A stretch of 64,000 nucleotides of DNA from Spongiibacter tropicus DSM 19543 (GCF_000420325.1 NZ_ATUS01000001.1:748463-812462); one strand, 5' to 3'; positions 27,783 through 37,732 are shown, counted from the stretch's first letter. Notes: generated from the sequence alone by a model not told the origin. Program-made: numbers and translations.

Positions 27783-30185
27783 ATGAGAAAGATTTGGGAT
27801 ATTCACGGCGGCATTCATCCGCCCGAGAATAAAACGCAGTCTCTGGGCGAAGCCATCCGCCCAGCGGGCATTCCCGCCCAACTGATCGTACCGTTGTCAC
27901 AGCACATCGGTGCACCGGCCGCCCCTATCGTAGAAGTCGGCGACCGTGTATTGAAAGGCCAGATGATTGCCGAGGCCAAGGGTTTTGTCAGCGCGCCGGT
28001 TCATGCACCCAGTTCCGGAACCGTGGCAGCCATTGAAGCCCGCGTCATTCCCCATCCATCGGGTATGAGTGCTCCCTGCATCATTATTCACTGCGATGGA
28101 CAGGATGAATGGATCAGCCACCAGGGCGTGGCCGACTATACCCAGCTCGACAAACCCAGCCTGCTGGAATTAATTCGCAACGCGGGTATTGCTGGCATGG
28201 GCGGCGCAGGCTTCCCGTCGGCCGTGAAACTCAGCGGCGGCAAAGACAAGCCGATCGACACACTGATCCTCAACGGCACGGAGTGCGAACCCTACATTAC
28301 TGCCGACGATATTCTCATGCGTGAACACGCCGCAGAGATCATCGCGGGCGCGGAAATACTCCGCCACCTGATTCAGCCCTCAGGCGACACCCTGATCGGC
28401 ATTGAGGACAACAAGCCTGAAGCCCTGGCAGTGATGCAAAAAGCGGCGGAAGGCACGGGCATTGAGATCGCCAGCTTTCCGACCAAATACCCCTCCGGCG
28501 GCGAAAAGCAACTGATCCAGATTTTGACCGGGCGCGAAGTGCCCTCCGGCGGCCTGCCCGCAGATATCGGCGTGGTCTGTCAGAACATCGGCACGGCCAG
28601 AGCCATATACCGTGCCGTCAGCTTCGGCGAGCCGCTGATCTCTCGCATTACCACTGTCACCGGTAATGCGGTGGCCCACCCCCGCAATTATGAAGTACTG
28701 ATCGGCACCCCGGTCCAGTACCTGCTCGAACAAAGTGGTTTCAATCAGCAGCAGTGCATCCGCCTGATTATGGGCGGGCCGATGATGGGGTATACCCTGC
28801 AGGACACCGCCGTCCCCGTGGTCAAAACCAGCAACTGTATCTTGGCGCCCACCGTCGAAGAATTACCACCACCGCCACCCGCTCAGGCCTGTATCCGCTG
28901 CGGCATGTGCGCGGAGGCCTGCCCGGTATCGCTGCTTCCACAGCAGATGTACTGGTTCTCCCGCGCTCAGGAGCACGACAAGCTCGAAGAACACAATCTG
29001 TTTGACTGCATCGAGTGTGGCGCCTGCTCGTATGCCTGCCCCAGTAATATCCCGCTGGTGCAGTACTACCGCGCGTCCAAAGCGGAAATCCGCCAAGCGG
29101 AACAGGACAAGATCAAATCTGAACGCTCCAAGGAGCGCTTTGAAGCGCGTCAGGCCCGTATTGAACGCGAGGCGGCAGAGAAAGAAGCCAAGCGCAAAGC
29201 GCGCCTGGAAGCCGCCAAGGCCAAAGCCAGCGCCGCCACCAAGGGCGACGACAAAACCGACCTTATCCAGGCCGCGATAGAACGCAGCAAAGCGAAAAAA
29301 GCCGGTACCGAAGCCGCGACAGATCCCGCCCAGGCGGCCATCGCCCGAGCGCAGGCCAAACGCGATGGCAGCGCACCGGAAGAAAGCCCGGCAGAAAAAA
29401 CCACGCGTCTGGAAAATGCCGTTGCCAGCAGCGAGAAACGCCTGAAAGCCGCGAAGGAAAAACTTCAGCTTGCTGAAACCAACGGCGATGACAAGGTTGA
29501 CGCCTTCCGCACGGCCGTCGAAAAAACAGACGCCAAGCTGGCTGCCGCCAAGCAGGAGCTGGAAACACATCTTGCCAAGATAGAACCGCAAGCAGCGACT
29601 GCAGAACCGGCCGCCGACCTCGACCCCGCAGCAGCGGCTATCGCCCGCGCGCAAGCTAAGCGGGCCGGCGGCAGCGAGGACGAAACGCCGGAGGCCAAGA
29701 TTGAGCGGCTGAATGCGCAGATCGACAGCACCACCAAGCGCCTGAGCGCAGCAGAAGACAAGCTGGCGGCCGCAAAAGCCGAGGGCGACGACAAAGTGGA
29801 TGCCTTTGCCACCGCTGTCGAGAAGACCCAGAGCAAGCTCGACAAACTGAAAGCCGAACTGGCGGAAATACAGGGTGCCGAAGCAGACGCGCCAACGTCA
29901 GAGACAGCTACTGAGCCAGCCGCCAGTGACGATCCGGCCGCCCAGGCCATTGCCCGCGCCATGGCTGCGCGCGCCGCCAACGCCGATCTCAGCGAAGCGG
30001 ACAAGGCGGCCAACAATGTGGCATCGCTGGAAAAACGTCTGGCCAAGGCCGAGCAAAAGCTGGCCGAGGCGCAAGCGGCCGGAGATGACAGTGCCGAGAT
30101 CCTTGCGGACTCTCTCAGCAAACTGCAGGACAAGCTGACGGCTGCCCGTCAAACGCTGGATGCCCTGCGCGAGGAACAGAAGTAA
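27783..30185 (+). CDS. rnfC: Rnf complex subunit C with repeated coiled-coil tail
   Basis: RnfC is the NADH-binding, FMN- and Fe-S-containing peripheral subunit. The core (1-450) has the GGxGxPxxxK flavin/NADH region (GMGGAGFPSAVKLS) and two 4Fe-4S motifs at Cys370 (CIRCGMCAEACP) and Cys409 (CIECGACSYACP). The tail (about 450-800) is Ala/Lys/Glu-rich, predicted coiled coil, with three tandem units of about 100 residues starting at 514, 614 and 717 (DPAxxAIARAxAxR). At 800 residues it is somewhat longer than E. coli RsxC, which also has a repetitive tail. Confidence 0.94.
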   Translation: MRKIWDIHGGIHPPENKTQSLGEAIRPAGIPAQLIVPLSQHIGAPAAPIVEVGDRVLKGQMIAEAKGFVSAPVHAPSSGTVAAIEARVIPHPSGMSAPCIIIHCDGQDEWISHQGVADYTQLDKPSLLELIRNAGIAGMGGAGFPSAVKLSGGKDKPIDTLILNGTECEPYITADDILMREHAAEIIAGAEILRHLIQPSGDTLIGIEDNKPEALAVMQKAAEGTGIEIASFPTKYPSGGEKQLIQILTGREVPSGGLPADIGVVCQNIGTARAIYRAVSFGEPLISRITTVTGNAVAHPRNYEVLIGTPVQYLLEQSGFNQQQCIRLIMGGPMMGYTLQDTAVPVVKTSNCILAPTVEELPPPPPAQACIRCGMCAEACPVSLLPQQMYWFSRAQEHDKLEEHNLFDCIECGACSYACPSNIPLVQYYRASKAEIRQAEQDKIKSERSKERFEARQARIEREAAEKEAKRKARLEAAKAKASAATKGDDKTDLIQAAIERSKAKKAGTEAATDPAQAAIARAQAKRDGSAPEESPAEKTTRLENAVASSEKRLKAAKEKLQLAETNGDDKVDAFRTAVEKTDAKLAAAKQELETHLAKIEPQAATAEPAADLDPAAAAIARAQAKRAGGSEDETPEAKIERLNAQIDSTTKRLSAAEDKLAAAKAEGDDKVDAFATAVEKTQSKLDKLKAELAEIQGAEADAPTSETATEPAASDDPAAQAIARAMAARAANADLSEADKAANNVASLEKRLAKAEQKLAEAQAAGDDSAEILADSLSKLQDKLTAARQTLDALREEQK
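29322..30185 (+). repeat. Three tandem 300-bp coding repeats in rnfC
   Basis: Units begin at 29322, 29622 and 29931. Each encodes DPAxxAIARAxAxR, then a charged heptad-like stretch ending in a KL..AK..L helix with GDDKVDAF or a variant. Divergence between units is visible, so the duplication is not recent. Confidence 0.8.
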
Positions 30186-30188
30186 GCC

Positions 30189-31241
30189 ATGGCCTTTTTG
30201 AAGATCACCTCACCCCACGCCCATGGCCCGATGAGTACCGGCCGTGTGATGCGTCTGGTCATCATTTCTACCCTGCCGGGCCTGGTCGCGCTGACCTGGT
30301 TTTTTGGTTTCGGAACGCTCAGCAATATTCTTTGGGCAAGCGCTGGCGCCTTGGCATTTGAAGCCCTGGCACTGAAACTGCGCAAACGGCCGATTGGTTT
30401 TTACCTCAGCGACTGCAGTGCTCTCGTCACGGCGATCCTGCTCGGCATTGCGCTGCCCCCCGCCGCCCCTTTCTGGCTGCTGCTGATCGGTATCGGCTTT
30501 GCCATTTTACTTTGTAAACATATGTATGGCGGCATGGGCTACAACCCGTTCAATCCCGCCATGGCCGCCTACGTTTTTCTGTTGATTTCCTTCCCGGTAG
30601 AAATGACCGATTGGCTGGCGCCCCGCGGCGCGGTGCCAGCCGCTGATTTACTGGGCCCCATTGATGCCCTGTTGCGCAGTCTGGGACTGGCCAGTGGCGG
30701 TCAACTGGACGGCATGAGCATGGCCACCCCGCTCGATGTGCTCAAGCAAAACGACGGACTCATGCTGTCTGACCTGTGGGCGCAAACTCCCCAATTCGGG
30801 CAGTTTGCCGGTATCGGTTGGGAATGGGCCAACGCCGGATTTCTGCTTGGTGGCCTGTATCTGCTCTATCGCCGGGTGTTTACCTGGCACGCTCCGGTAA
30901 GCATGTTGCTGTCACTGAGCCTCATGGCGTTGCTGTTCTACGACGGCGGCAGCTCCGCCTCCGGTGGCGGCGTGCTGTTCCATCTGTTCAGCGGTGCAAC
31001 GATGTTCGGCGCCTTCTTTATCGTCACCGACCCGGTGACCTCAGCCGTATCTAACCGTGGACGCCTCGCTTACGGCGCCACCATTGGCGTACTGATCTAC
31101 GTCATTCGCGCTTGGGGAAATTACCCCGACGCTGTTGCGTTCTCTGTGCTGCTGATGAACTTTGCCGCGCCCTTTATCGACCATTACACTCAACCGCGCA
31201 CCTACGGTCACCGCAAACAGAAAGCAGAGGAAAAAGTCTGA
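30189..31241 (+). CDS. rnfD: Rnf complex subunit D
   Basis: This 350-residue polytopic subunit carries a covalent FMN. Ten or so hydrophobic helices are visible. The segment HLFSGATMFGAFFIVTDPVT contains the SGAT(M) flavinylation site, whose Thr takes FMN by phosphoester linkage. It starts three bases after the rnfC stop, and its own stop shares a base with the rnfG start (TGATG). Confidence 0.95.
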   Translation: MAFLKITSPHAHGPMSTGRVMRLVIISTLPGLVALTWFFGFGTLSNILWASAGALAFEALALKLRKRPIGFYLSDCSALVTAILLGIALPPAAPFWLLLIGIGFAILLCKHMYGGMGYNPFNPAMAAYVFLLISFPVEMTDWLAPRGAVPAADLLGPIDALLRSLGLASGGQLDGMSMATPLDVLKQNDGLMLSDLWAQTPQFGQFAGIGWEWANAGFLLGGLYLLYRRVFTWHAPVSMLLSLSLMALLFYDGGSSASGGGVLFHLFSGATMFGAFFIVTDPVTSAVSNRGRLAYGATIGVLIYVIRAWGNYPDAVAFSVLLMNFAAPFIDHYTQPRTYGHRKQKAEEKV

Positions 31242-31882
31242 TGCTTGGCCAGTCGATTACCAAAAACGGCCTGCTACTCGGTCTGTTCGCAATTTTCACC
31301 ACCGGCGTGATCGCCGGCACCTATCTGTCGACCCGAAGCCTGGTACAGGACAACATCCGGGCGGCAGAGGAACGTGCACTGCTGGAAATCCTGCCTCGTG
31401 ACACCCACGACAACAGCATGCTGGACGATGCCGTGGCTCTCAACAACAGCGAGCTGCTCGGTCTGCGCGATACCCGCAATGCCTACCGCGCGCGTTTAAA
31501 CGGCAGTGTAGAAGCCGTCATTTTGCCGGCAACCGCGCGCGACGGTTATACCGGCGATATTGATCTGATTATCGGCATCAAGCGCGATGGCAGCATCGCC
31601 GGAGTACGAGTGCTCAGCCACCGTGAAACACCGGGGCTTGGCGATCAGGTCGATTACAAGAAAAGCCAGTGGGTCGATGACTTTATCGGTCGCGCTCTGG
31701 GCAACCCCGATATTGAAAAGTGGAAAGTGAAAAAAGACGGCGGCGTATTTGACCAGTTTACCGGCGCCACGATCACGCCCCGCGCCGTCACCGCCAGTGT
31801 GCGCCGCGCACTGGAATTTTTTGCGGCCAACCGCAACATGTTGCTGGACGAAGCCGACAGCGAGGAACAAGACAATGAGTGA
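31241..31882 (+). CDS. rnfG: Rnf complex subunit G
   Basis: This 213-residue subunit has one N-terminal membrane span ([20 protein letters not shown]) and a periplasmic FMN-binding domain. The flavinylation motif is [10 protein letters not shown] near residues 180-189, where Thr carries [25 protein letters not shown] is a conserved RnfG stretch. The start overlaps the rnfD stop by one base and the 3' end overlaps rnfE by 8 nt, so the operon is tightly coupled. Confidence 0.95.
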   Translation: MLGQSITKNGLLLGLFAIFTTGVIAGTYLSTRSLVQDNIRAAEERALLEILPRDTHDNSMLDDAVALNNSELLGLRDTRNAYRARLNGSVEAVILPATARDGYTGDIDLIIGIKRDGSIAGVRVLSHRETPGLGDQVDYKKSQWVDDFIGRALGNPDIEKWKVKKDGGVFDQFTGATITPRAVTASVRRALEFFAANRNMLLDEADSEEQDNE

Positions 31883-32588
31883 TATCAGCTACCGCGAACT
31901 GTCTCTTAACGGCTTGTGGAAAAACAACCCCGCCATCGTTCAGCTGTTGGGCCTCTGTCCGCTGCTGGCGGTCACCGGCTCGGTGGTCAATGCACTGGGC
32001 ATGGGGCTGGCGACGATCTTTGTACTGACCGTTTCCAACGCCAGTGTCTCGCTGATTCGCAATATCACCTCAGACGCTGTGCGCCTGCCTGCCTTTGTGA
32101 TGATTATCGCCGCAGCGGTAACCTGCACAGAATTGCTGATGCAGGCGTTTGCCTACGAGCTGTTCCAGATTCTCGGTATCTTCCTGCCGCTGATAACCAC
32201 CAACTGCGTGATCCTCGGCCGTGCCGATGCCTTCGCCAGCAAAAACCGGCTGCTGCCATCACTCTACGACGGCTTCATTATGGGGCTCGGTTTTTCCGCA
32301 GTTCTGCTGCTGCTCGGCGCCATCCGCGAGGTGATCGGCACCGGTCATATCTTCGCCAATATGGACCTGCTGTTTGGCGAAGGCGCCAAACACTGGCAGA
32401 TCGTATTAGTGGAAGACTATAAAGCGGTGCTGGTAGCGATCCTACCGCCGGGAGCATTTATCTTTACCGGGCTCATCATCGCACTCAAAAACGTCATCGA
32501 CGATGGCATCAAGAAGCGCGAAGCCGCACGCAAGACGGATGAAGCGCCAGCCAGCCGCCGTGTTCGTGTGACCGGTAATATCAGCTAA
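31875..32588 (+). CDS. rnfE: Rnf complex subunit E
   Basis: This 237-residue membrane subunit is paralogous to RnfA, with mirrored motifs [26 protein letters not shown] and [20 protein letters not shown]. Each has a conserved Cys for the shared intramembrane Fe-S cluster. It is the last gene of the operon. The neighbouring SDR gene converges with a gap of one base, leaving no room for a separate terminator. Confidence 0.95.
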   Translation: MSDISYRELSLNGLWKNNPAIVQLLGLCPLLAVTGSVVNALGMGLATIFVLTVSNASVSLIRNITSDAVRLPAFVMIIAAAVTCTELLMQAFAYELFQILGIFLPLITTNCVILGRADAFASKNRLLPSLYDGFIMGLGFSAVLLLLGAIREVIGTGHIFANMDLLFGEGAKHWQIVLVEDYKAVLVAILPPGAFIFTGLIIALKNVIDDGIKKREAARKTDEAPASRRVRVTGNIS

Positions 32589-32589
32589 G

Positions 32590-33249
32590 TTAGCTCAGGC
32601 CGCGCACTGGCAGCAGTGCACCGTGCACACCAGACGCGGCCTCCGACAGCAGAAAACACATCACTTCCGCCAACTGCTCGGTCGAAACCCAGCGCGAAAA
32701 ATCGGCCTCTGGCATTGCTTCACGATTGGCTGGCGTGTCGATCGTGCTGGGCAGTACCGCATTAATATTGATGCCCCGCTCGCGATACTCCGCCGACAGA
32801 CTTTCGGTCAAATGCATGACCGACGCTTTGGACGCACCGTAAGCGCTCATCTGCGCCTGCCCCTGCAGAGCGCCAATCGCACCGACATTGACAATGGCAC
32901 CACGCCCCTGCGCCAACATACCGGGCAGCACCGCCGCTGTGGCATTGCGCAGTGTGTCCACGTTCATGGTCTGCATCCGCTGCCAGGTCGCAGTGGCAGC
33001 GTCCACATCAAAGTCGCCCATGGCAAAGCCACCAGCAACGTTACACAAGCCATCAACCACGGCGATTTCCTGAAATGCGCGCTGTACCGCCTGCCGATCG
33101 CTCAGATCCACCGCAATGGCATCGGCCGTGGCCGCGCGACGACACAGCGAGATCACCTTCGCGCCATGCGCCCTTGCCCTCGCAACCGTAGCCTGACCAA
33201 GCGCGCCGCTGGCACCGGTCACCACAATACGCTTTCCCTGAAGTAGCAT
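32590..33249 (-). CDS. Short-chain dehydrogenase/reductase
   Basis: This 219-residue NAD(P)-dependent SDR has the cofactor loop TGASGALG (11-18), NVAGG, a Ser in VNVGAIGA, and the catalytic YGASK (YxxxK). It is shorter than the usual 250 residues and lacks a long C-terminal extension. It follows an NTF2-like gene by 4 nt on the same strand, so the two are likely co-expressed. The substrate is unknown; the surrounding island suggests a hydroxy- or ketoacyl or steroid compound. Confidence 0.88.
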   Translation of the reverse strand: MLLQGKRIVVTGASGALGQATVARARAHGAKVISLCRRAATADAIAVDLSDRQAVQRAFQEIAVVDGLCNVAGGFAMGDFDVDAATATWQRMQTMNVDTLRNATAAVLPGMLAQGRGAIVNVGAIGALQGQAQMSAYGASKASVMHLTESLSAEYRERGININAVLPSTIDTPANREAMPEADFSRWVSTEQLAEVMCFLLSEAASGVHGALLPVRGLS

Positions 33250-33253
33250 TGTC

Positions 33254-33700
33254 TTATCCCTGCAAATCGAAAAGTAGATGCTGGCTCAAATCCCCGAGCA
33301 GATCCACATGCATTTCCCGCCGCACGAAGTGCCATCCTTCATCGGACTGCTTGAACTGATCGTGATAGCGACCGCTGATGATCGCCTGTAACGGCAGCGC
33401 GTCGGTCGCCTGAAATACGGTATAACAGGCGCGAGAAGAGGCGATATTCGCTTCGGCATCGACCTCGATGATGGCATTGCTGATTACATGCCGGGTTTTC
33501 GGGGTGCCGGTATCCGAATACAGACGGGTGGAGCTGCGGTACATCGCCTCAACTTCATCGACACCCCGAAACACCGTGTTGTGTGCCGGGGCATAGATTT
33601 CCCCCTGACGGAACAATTGCGCAAGCGACTTAAAATCGCCACGGTCTATCAACTCGGCGTAACGATAAAGCAGGTTTTCGATTTCCCGTGCAGCGTCCAT
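33254..33700 (-). CDS. NTF2/SnoaL-like protein
   Basis: This 148-residue alpha+beta barrel protein of the SnoaL_4/NTF2-like class has AAREIENLLYRYAELIDRGDFKSLAQLF and a late SGRYHDQFKQSDEGWHFVRREMHVD. Similar proteins include steroid isomerases, hydratases and ring-hydroxylating dioxygenase beta-like proteins. It lies directly upstream of an SDR on the same strand. The reaction cannot be assigned. Its 5' leader contains AACAATAA. Confidence 0.8.
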   Translation of the reverse strand: MDAAREIENLLYRYAELIDRGDFKSLAQLFRQGEIYAPAHNTVFRGVDEVEAMYRSSTRLYSDTGTPKTRHVISNAIIEVDAEANIASSRACYTVFQATDALPLQAIISGRYHDQFKQSDEGWHFVRREMHVDLLGDLSQHLLFDLQG

Positions 33701-33814
33701 ACGTGCGCTCTCTTGCTGTTATTGTTGAGCGGTCACTACACGCAATCCGGGCGAACAGGTCAAGGGGGCGCCCTCATCACCGCGCCTGCGGTTTAAAGGG
33801 AAAAACCCCGGCGA

Positions 33815-34828
33815 TCAACAAGCCTGCAACATCATTCGATAGCGGCCTGGCGCCTGGCCGTACCAGCGTTTAAATGCCTTCTGAAAAGCACTCTGGTCAC
33901 TGAAACCCAGCTCAGCAGAAATCTCCAGAAGACCGAGTTCACTGCGTGAAATTAATCCGAGAGAACGCTCTTTGCGCGCTTCATCCACCAGGCTTTTATA
34001 GCTCGTTTCCGTATTATTCAAGCGGCGCTGCAAGGTGCGCGGCGCTATCCCCAGCTGCGCGGACACTTCTTCCAAACGCGGCACGCCCTCCGCCAGCTGA
34101 TTGACGATGCAATCCCGCACCTCTTTGATAATACGGTCTTCAAAATGGAGGTTGGACAGCTCGATCAACGCCGCCTGCTCCAGAGATTTGTGAATCGTAG
34201 GGTGCGGATAGCGAGTGGGTTGATCGAGGAAAGCCTTGCTGAAATGCACGGCATTAATCTTACGAGAGAAGTGCACCGGCGCCTCAAACAGTCGTGCTAG
34301 CTCCTGAGCATTGCCATCGTCCGGGTGAGAGAAATGCACTTCGCGGAAATCGCAGCCCTTTTCCAGCAGCGGTTTATTCACGCGGTACCAATTGGCAAAA
34401 AAGAATTCCACGAGCTGACGGGACACTTGCTGGCGCGGCGCCAGTTGCCAGCTAAGGCAGATGGTTTTGCTGTCGATCTCACTCAGCACCATGTCGCCCT
34501 GATCGATCAATAAGCGCGAAAAGCGCTGCATCGATTCCACCGCCTGACGGGTATTGGCGGCGCTCATTCCCAGATAATTCACCATGCCCCAAGGGCTTCG
34601 GGAACAATGCGTTCCGGCTCGCGCCCCAAGGCAAGGGTCATGCAGCAGCGTGCTGCCCGCATCCAGCGTCATCTCAAACAGCCGCAGTGGCACACGCCCC
34701 TGATCACTCAGGTGGGCCAGCGGATTCAAGCGCAGCAGCGAGTGAAGCTGCCGCTGGGTTACGCCCTGTCCGTATAAATATTCGAGAAGATTATCGAGGT
34801 ACTCTTTGCATACTGTCGGTGTGCGCAT
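33815..34828 (-). CDS. AraC-family transcriptional regulator
   Basis: This 337-residue regulator has an N-terminal Arabinose_bd-type sensor (about 10-200). The C-terminal AraC DNA-binding domain has LGIAPRTLQRRLNNTETSYKSLVDEAR and LGFSDQSAFQKAFKRWYGQAPGRYR. I chose ATG 34828 because GGGGA precedes it by about 7 nt; the frame extends to 34903 without a ribosome site. It is divergent from another AraC-type gene. Its probable targets are the catabolic genes on either side. Confidence 0.87.
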   Translation of the reverse strand: MRTPTVCKEYLDNLLEYLYGQGVTQRQLHSLLRLNPLAHLSDQGRVPLRLFEMTLDAGSTLLHDPCLGARAGTHCSRSPWGMVNYLGMSAANTRQAVESMQRFSRLLIDQGDMVLSEIDSKTICLSWQLAPRQQVSRQLVEFFFANWYRVNKPLLEKGCDFREVHFSHPDDGNAQELARLFEAPVHFSRKINAVHFSKAFLDQPTRYPHPTIHKSLEQAALIELSNLHFEDRIIKEVRDCIVNQLAEGVPRLEEVSAQLGIAPRTLQRRLNNTETSYKSLVDEARKERSLGLISRSELGLLEISAELGFSDQSAFQKAFKRWYGQAPGRYRMMLQAC

Positions 34829-34969
34829 GGCAACATCCCCCGGCTTGCATGGCAGTGCCCCATCGGCCCACTGCATTATTGTTATGGTTTCACAAACGCT
34901 CATGCCCGCATTTGCAGTGGTTCCAGACTAGCAAGATTCCCCGCCCACTTGTCCCCCCGCGCCACGGAA

Positions 34970-35010
34970 AGTATTATCATTAGTGACCGCCACTTTCTAT
35001 CATTACCGGC
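34970..35010. promoter_or_regulatory. Direct repeat of TATCATTA between divergent AraC genes
   Basis: TATCATTA occurs at 34975-34982 and 34998-35005, 23 bp apart, each followed by an ACCG or GTGACCG tail. Position and spacing suit AraC half-sites. The same octamer recurs at 4713, 44371 and 63541. Confidence 0.35.
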
Positions 35011-35028
35011 CATAGCTGATCATTTCCT

Positions 35029-36099
35029 GTGCAACTTATTGAAATAGAGCAACTCGGCACCCGCCTCCTCAGAGTGCTGTGGCGCGTATTGCAAAGTCGT
35101 TACCCGGCGGTGGATTGCGCCGAGCTGGGCCGGCGCTGCCAGCTCACCGAGCAATGGTGGCAACACTACAGTGCCAACCCGCTGGCAGATGCATTGATCC
35201 TGTTGCAGGAGCTCCGTCGCAGCGAGGCACCCGAAATCGCACTGGAGCTCGGCGACTTGGCTCAGCTCAGCGATCTCGGCCTGCTGGGCTACGCCATGCT
35301 GACCTCGCCGAGTTGCGAACAGGCCACCATGATCAGCTGCCACGCCTTCAGCGAAGTGAGCTTTCTGGTGCAAGTGCAACTTGAAACCGGTCCAGAGCAG
35401 TCCCGCGTATTTTTTCACCTCACCGACAACGCCTTGCCCATTCAGGCATTGCTGATGGAACTGTGCAGCGTCGCGGCCTGGCGCTATATACAGGCGATTC
35501 TTCCAGAGGGACGCGCCGCGGTGCCCGACCGGCTTGAACTGAGCATCAGCGCGCCTGCCCACCACTCACGCTATCGGGAAATGCTGGGCTGCGACGTTAT
35601 TTTCGACGCTCCGCGCAATGTCATCATGCTGCCCACCGCCTGGCTAAAACGCCGCATTCCCAGCGGTAACGAACAAGCGGCTGCCGACTGTGCCCGTCAG
35701 GTACAACGCTTGCTGGGAGAAAGCTACCGCAGCGCCAGCATCGTGCAGCGGGTAAAGCGGCTGCTGATGTCGCGTCCCCATGACACGGCCTTTCAATTAG
35801 ACAACACAGCTCAACTGCTGAATATGAGCCCTCGCAGTCTGCGCCGTCATCTCGAAAATGCCGGGGTCAATTTCCGGCGACTGTGCCTGGAAGTCCGCAT
35901 GGAATTGGCAAAGGAATACCTGACCAGCACCGGGCTCAGCCTCAAGGAAATTGCCTTTCAGCTAGGTTACACCCACCCCAATAACTTCAACCGGGCGTTC
36001 AGCGACTACTATGCGGTTTCCCCCCGGCGTATGCGCCAGAACAGTGGTCGGGAAGAGCCCGTGGCGCCCGCTAACCAAGCTGGCGCGCCGCGCCGCTAA
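35029..36099 (+). CDS. AraC-family transcriptional regulator (divergent pair)
   Basis: This regulator of about 356 residues has an Arabinose_bd-type N-terminal domain with LGDLAQLSDLGLLGYAMLTSPS (about 80-100). The C-terminal helix-turn-helix pair has LNMSPRSLRRHLENAGVNFRRL and LGYTHPNNFNRAFSDYYAVSPRRMR. The frame begins with a GTG at 35029 without a clear ribosome site, so the start is uncertain. It faces away from the AraC gene at 33815-34828 and lies upstream of the thiolase-like gene on the same strand. Confidence 0.85.
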   Translation: MQLIEIEQLGTRLLRVLWRVLQSRYPAVDCAELGRRCQLTEQWWQHYSANPLADALILLQELRRSEAPEIALELGDLAQLSDLGLLGYAMLTSPSCEQATMISCHAFSEVSFLVQVQLETGPEQSRVFFHLTDNALPIQALLMELCSVAAWRYIQAILPEGRAAVPDRLELSISAPAHHSRYREMLGCDVIFDAPRNVIMLPTAWLKRRIPSGNEQAAADCARQVQRLLGESYRSASIVQRVKRLLMSRPHDTAFQLDNTAQLLNMSPRSLRRHLENAGVNFRRLCLEVRMELAKEYLTSTGLSLKEIAFQLGYTHPNNFNRAFSDYYAVSPRRMRQNSGREEPVAPANQAGAPRR

Positions 36100-36202
36100 A
36101 GCCCATCACAAAGGCTGGCACAATCGGTTTAGCACTCGCCCCTGCCGCGAGTTATTGCGATACTTGCCACCACCATAATGCGATCCGCCACAAGGGCTGA
36201 CT

Positions 36203-37732
36203 ATGACAGTTGCAGACAACACCCCCATTCTCGTTGGCGTTGGCCAGCGTACCTTTCGAGACAGCGGCCACCGGGAACGCACTCCCGTCGATGCACTGCA
36301 ATGTGCGATTGAGCTGGCGATGGAAGACAGTGGTGCCTACAAAGCACTGCAAGGCGCTATTGACGTCCTGATCACCGAGCCCAGCCTGCTGGAGGTCACT
36401 CCGGAACTGGCGGCCCTGCTACCACAGTATCCGTCCATTGAACTGGCCAAGCGGCTCGGCTTCGACAGCCGCTGCCTCAAAGCCCCCGAAGGCGGCAACG
36501 GGCCGCAGATGCTGGTCAACCATTTCGCCCAACAACTGCATGAAGGCAAAGCCCGCGCGGTTGCCATTGCCGGCGGCGAACTGAGCGCCAGTCTGCGTGC
36601 ATTGCTCGGCAACGGGCACGACATCAGTCACTGGCCAAAGGCCGAGCCGGGACAATGCGACGAACCCTGGCCCAATCGCGACGGCGCCAATGCCGAAGAG
36701 CACCGCCACAATCTGTGGCTGCCCACTCACATGTACCCGCTGTTTGAAAACGCACTGCGCCACCGCTACGGCCACACGCTGGAACAGCACCTCGCGCATA
36801 TCGGCCGCATTATGGAAGGCCTTAGCCATACCGCCTGTGAAAACCCGGATGCCTGGTCTTACCAGCGCCCCCGCGATGCCTCGACGCTGATGAGCTTTGG
36901 CGACAGCAGCCCCTATCTGGCCTTTCCGTACAACCGCTATCTCTGCGCGCAGATGAACGTCGACATGGCTGCCGCCGTCATTCTTACCACGGTAGGTACT
37001 GCCCGTGAGCTTGGCATTGCCAGCGACCGCTGGATTTATCTGCACGGCTGCGCTGACGCCAATGAAGTGTGGTATGTCTCGGAGCGCGAAGACCTGTCCC
37101 GTTCAAGCTCCATTGAAATCGCGGGTAAGGCGGCGTTGCAACGCGCGGGTTGTGATATCGATGACATCGCCATCATGGATTTGTATAGCTGCTTCCCCTG
37201 CGCCGTCGAACTCGCCTGCGACGCCCTGTCGATCGACCCCTTTGGCGACCGTGCCCTGAGCCTGACCGGCGGTCTGCCCTACTTCGGCGGCCCCGGCCAC
37301 AGTTACAGCCTGCACGCGATTACGACGATCGTTCAGCAACTGCGCGAACGGCCAGAGGACCGCGGCCTGATTACCGCGAACGGCTGGTACATGACCAAGC
37401 AGTCCATCGGCGTGTACAGCGCCACACCGCCCAGTTCAGCGTGGCAGCGCGGCGATGACCGCGAGCTTCAGGCACGTATCGACAATGCCCCTCACCCTCA
37501 GGTTGAGGCTGCCCCGGAAGGCGCGGCACGTGTCGACAGCTATACCGTTGTGTGCAACAAGGGCGTTCCCGATCAGGGCATTATCGTCGGCCGACTGGAC
37601 AGCGGCGCACGGTTCATCGCCCACACTGAGCAGGACGAGACCCTGTTCAAGCAGCTACTCAGCGAAGATGTGATTGGGCAGCGCGGCCAGGTAAGTGCCG
37701 GGGAAACGCACAATCTGTTCCGCTTCGACTGA
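36203..37732 (+). CDS. Thiolase-like protein (SCP2-thiolase type)
   Basis: This 509-residue thiolase-fold protein starts NTPILVGVGQRTFRDSG, contains MDLYSCFPCAVELACDAL, and has a glycine-rich LTGGLPYFGGPGHSYSLHAI near residue 360. The extra C-terminal domain (about 420-509) resembles the additional domain of type-1 thiolase-like proteins. The Cys in YSCFPCAV sits in the later NEAF/HEAF-like region, and a classical N-terminal nucleophile Cys is not clear, so true thiolysis is uncertain. AAGG precedes the ATG by 8 nt. The likely role is C-C bond cleavage of acyl-CoA in the surrounding degradation island. Confidence 0.82.
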   Translation: MTVADNTPILVGVGQRTFRDSGHRERTPVDALQCAIELAMEDSGAYKALQGAIDVLITEPSLLEVTPELAALLPQYPSIELAKRLGFDSRCLKAPEGGNGPQMLVNHFAQQLHEGKARAVAIAGGELSASLRALLGNGHDISHWPKAEPGQCDEPWPNRDGANAEEHRHNLWLPTHMYPLFENALRHRYGHTLEQHLAHIGRIMEGLSHTACENPDAWSYQRPRDASTLMSFGDSSPYLAFPYNRYLCAQMNVDMAAAVILTTVGTARELGIASDRWIYLHGCADANEVWYVSEREDLSRSSSIEIAGKAALQRAGCDIDDIAIMDLYSCFPCAVELACDALSIDPFGDRALSLTGGLPYFGGPGHSYSLHAITTIVQQLRERPEDRGLITANGWYMTKQSIGVYSATPPSSAWQRGDDRELQARIDNAPHPQVEAAPEGAARVDSYTVVCNKGVPDQGIIVGRLDSGARFIAHTEQDETLFKQLLSEDVIGQRGQVSAGETHNLFRFD

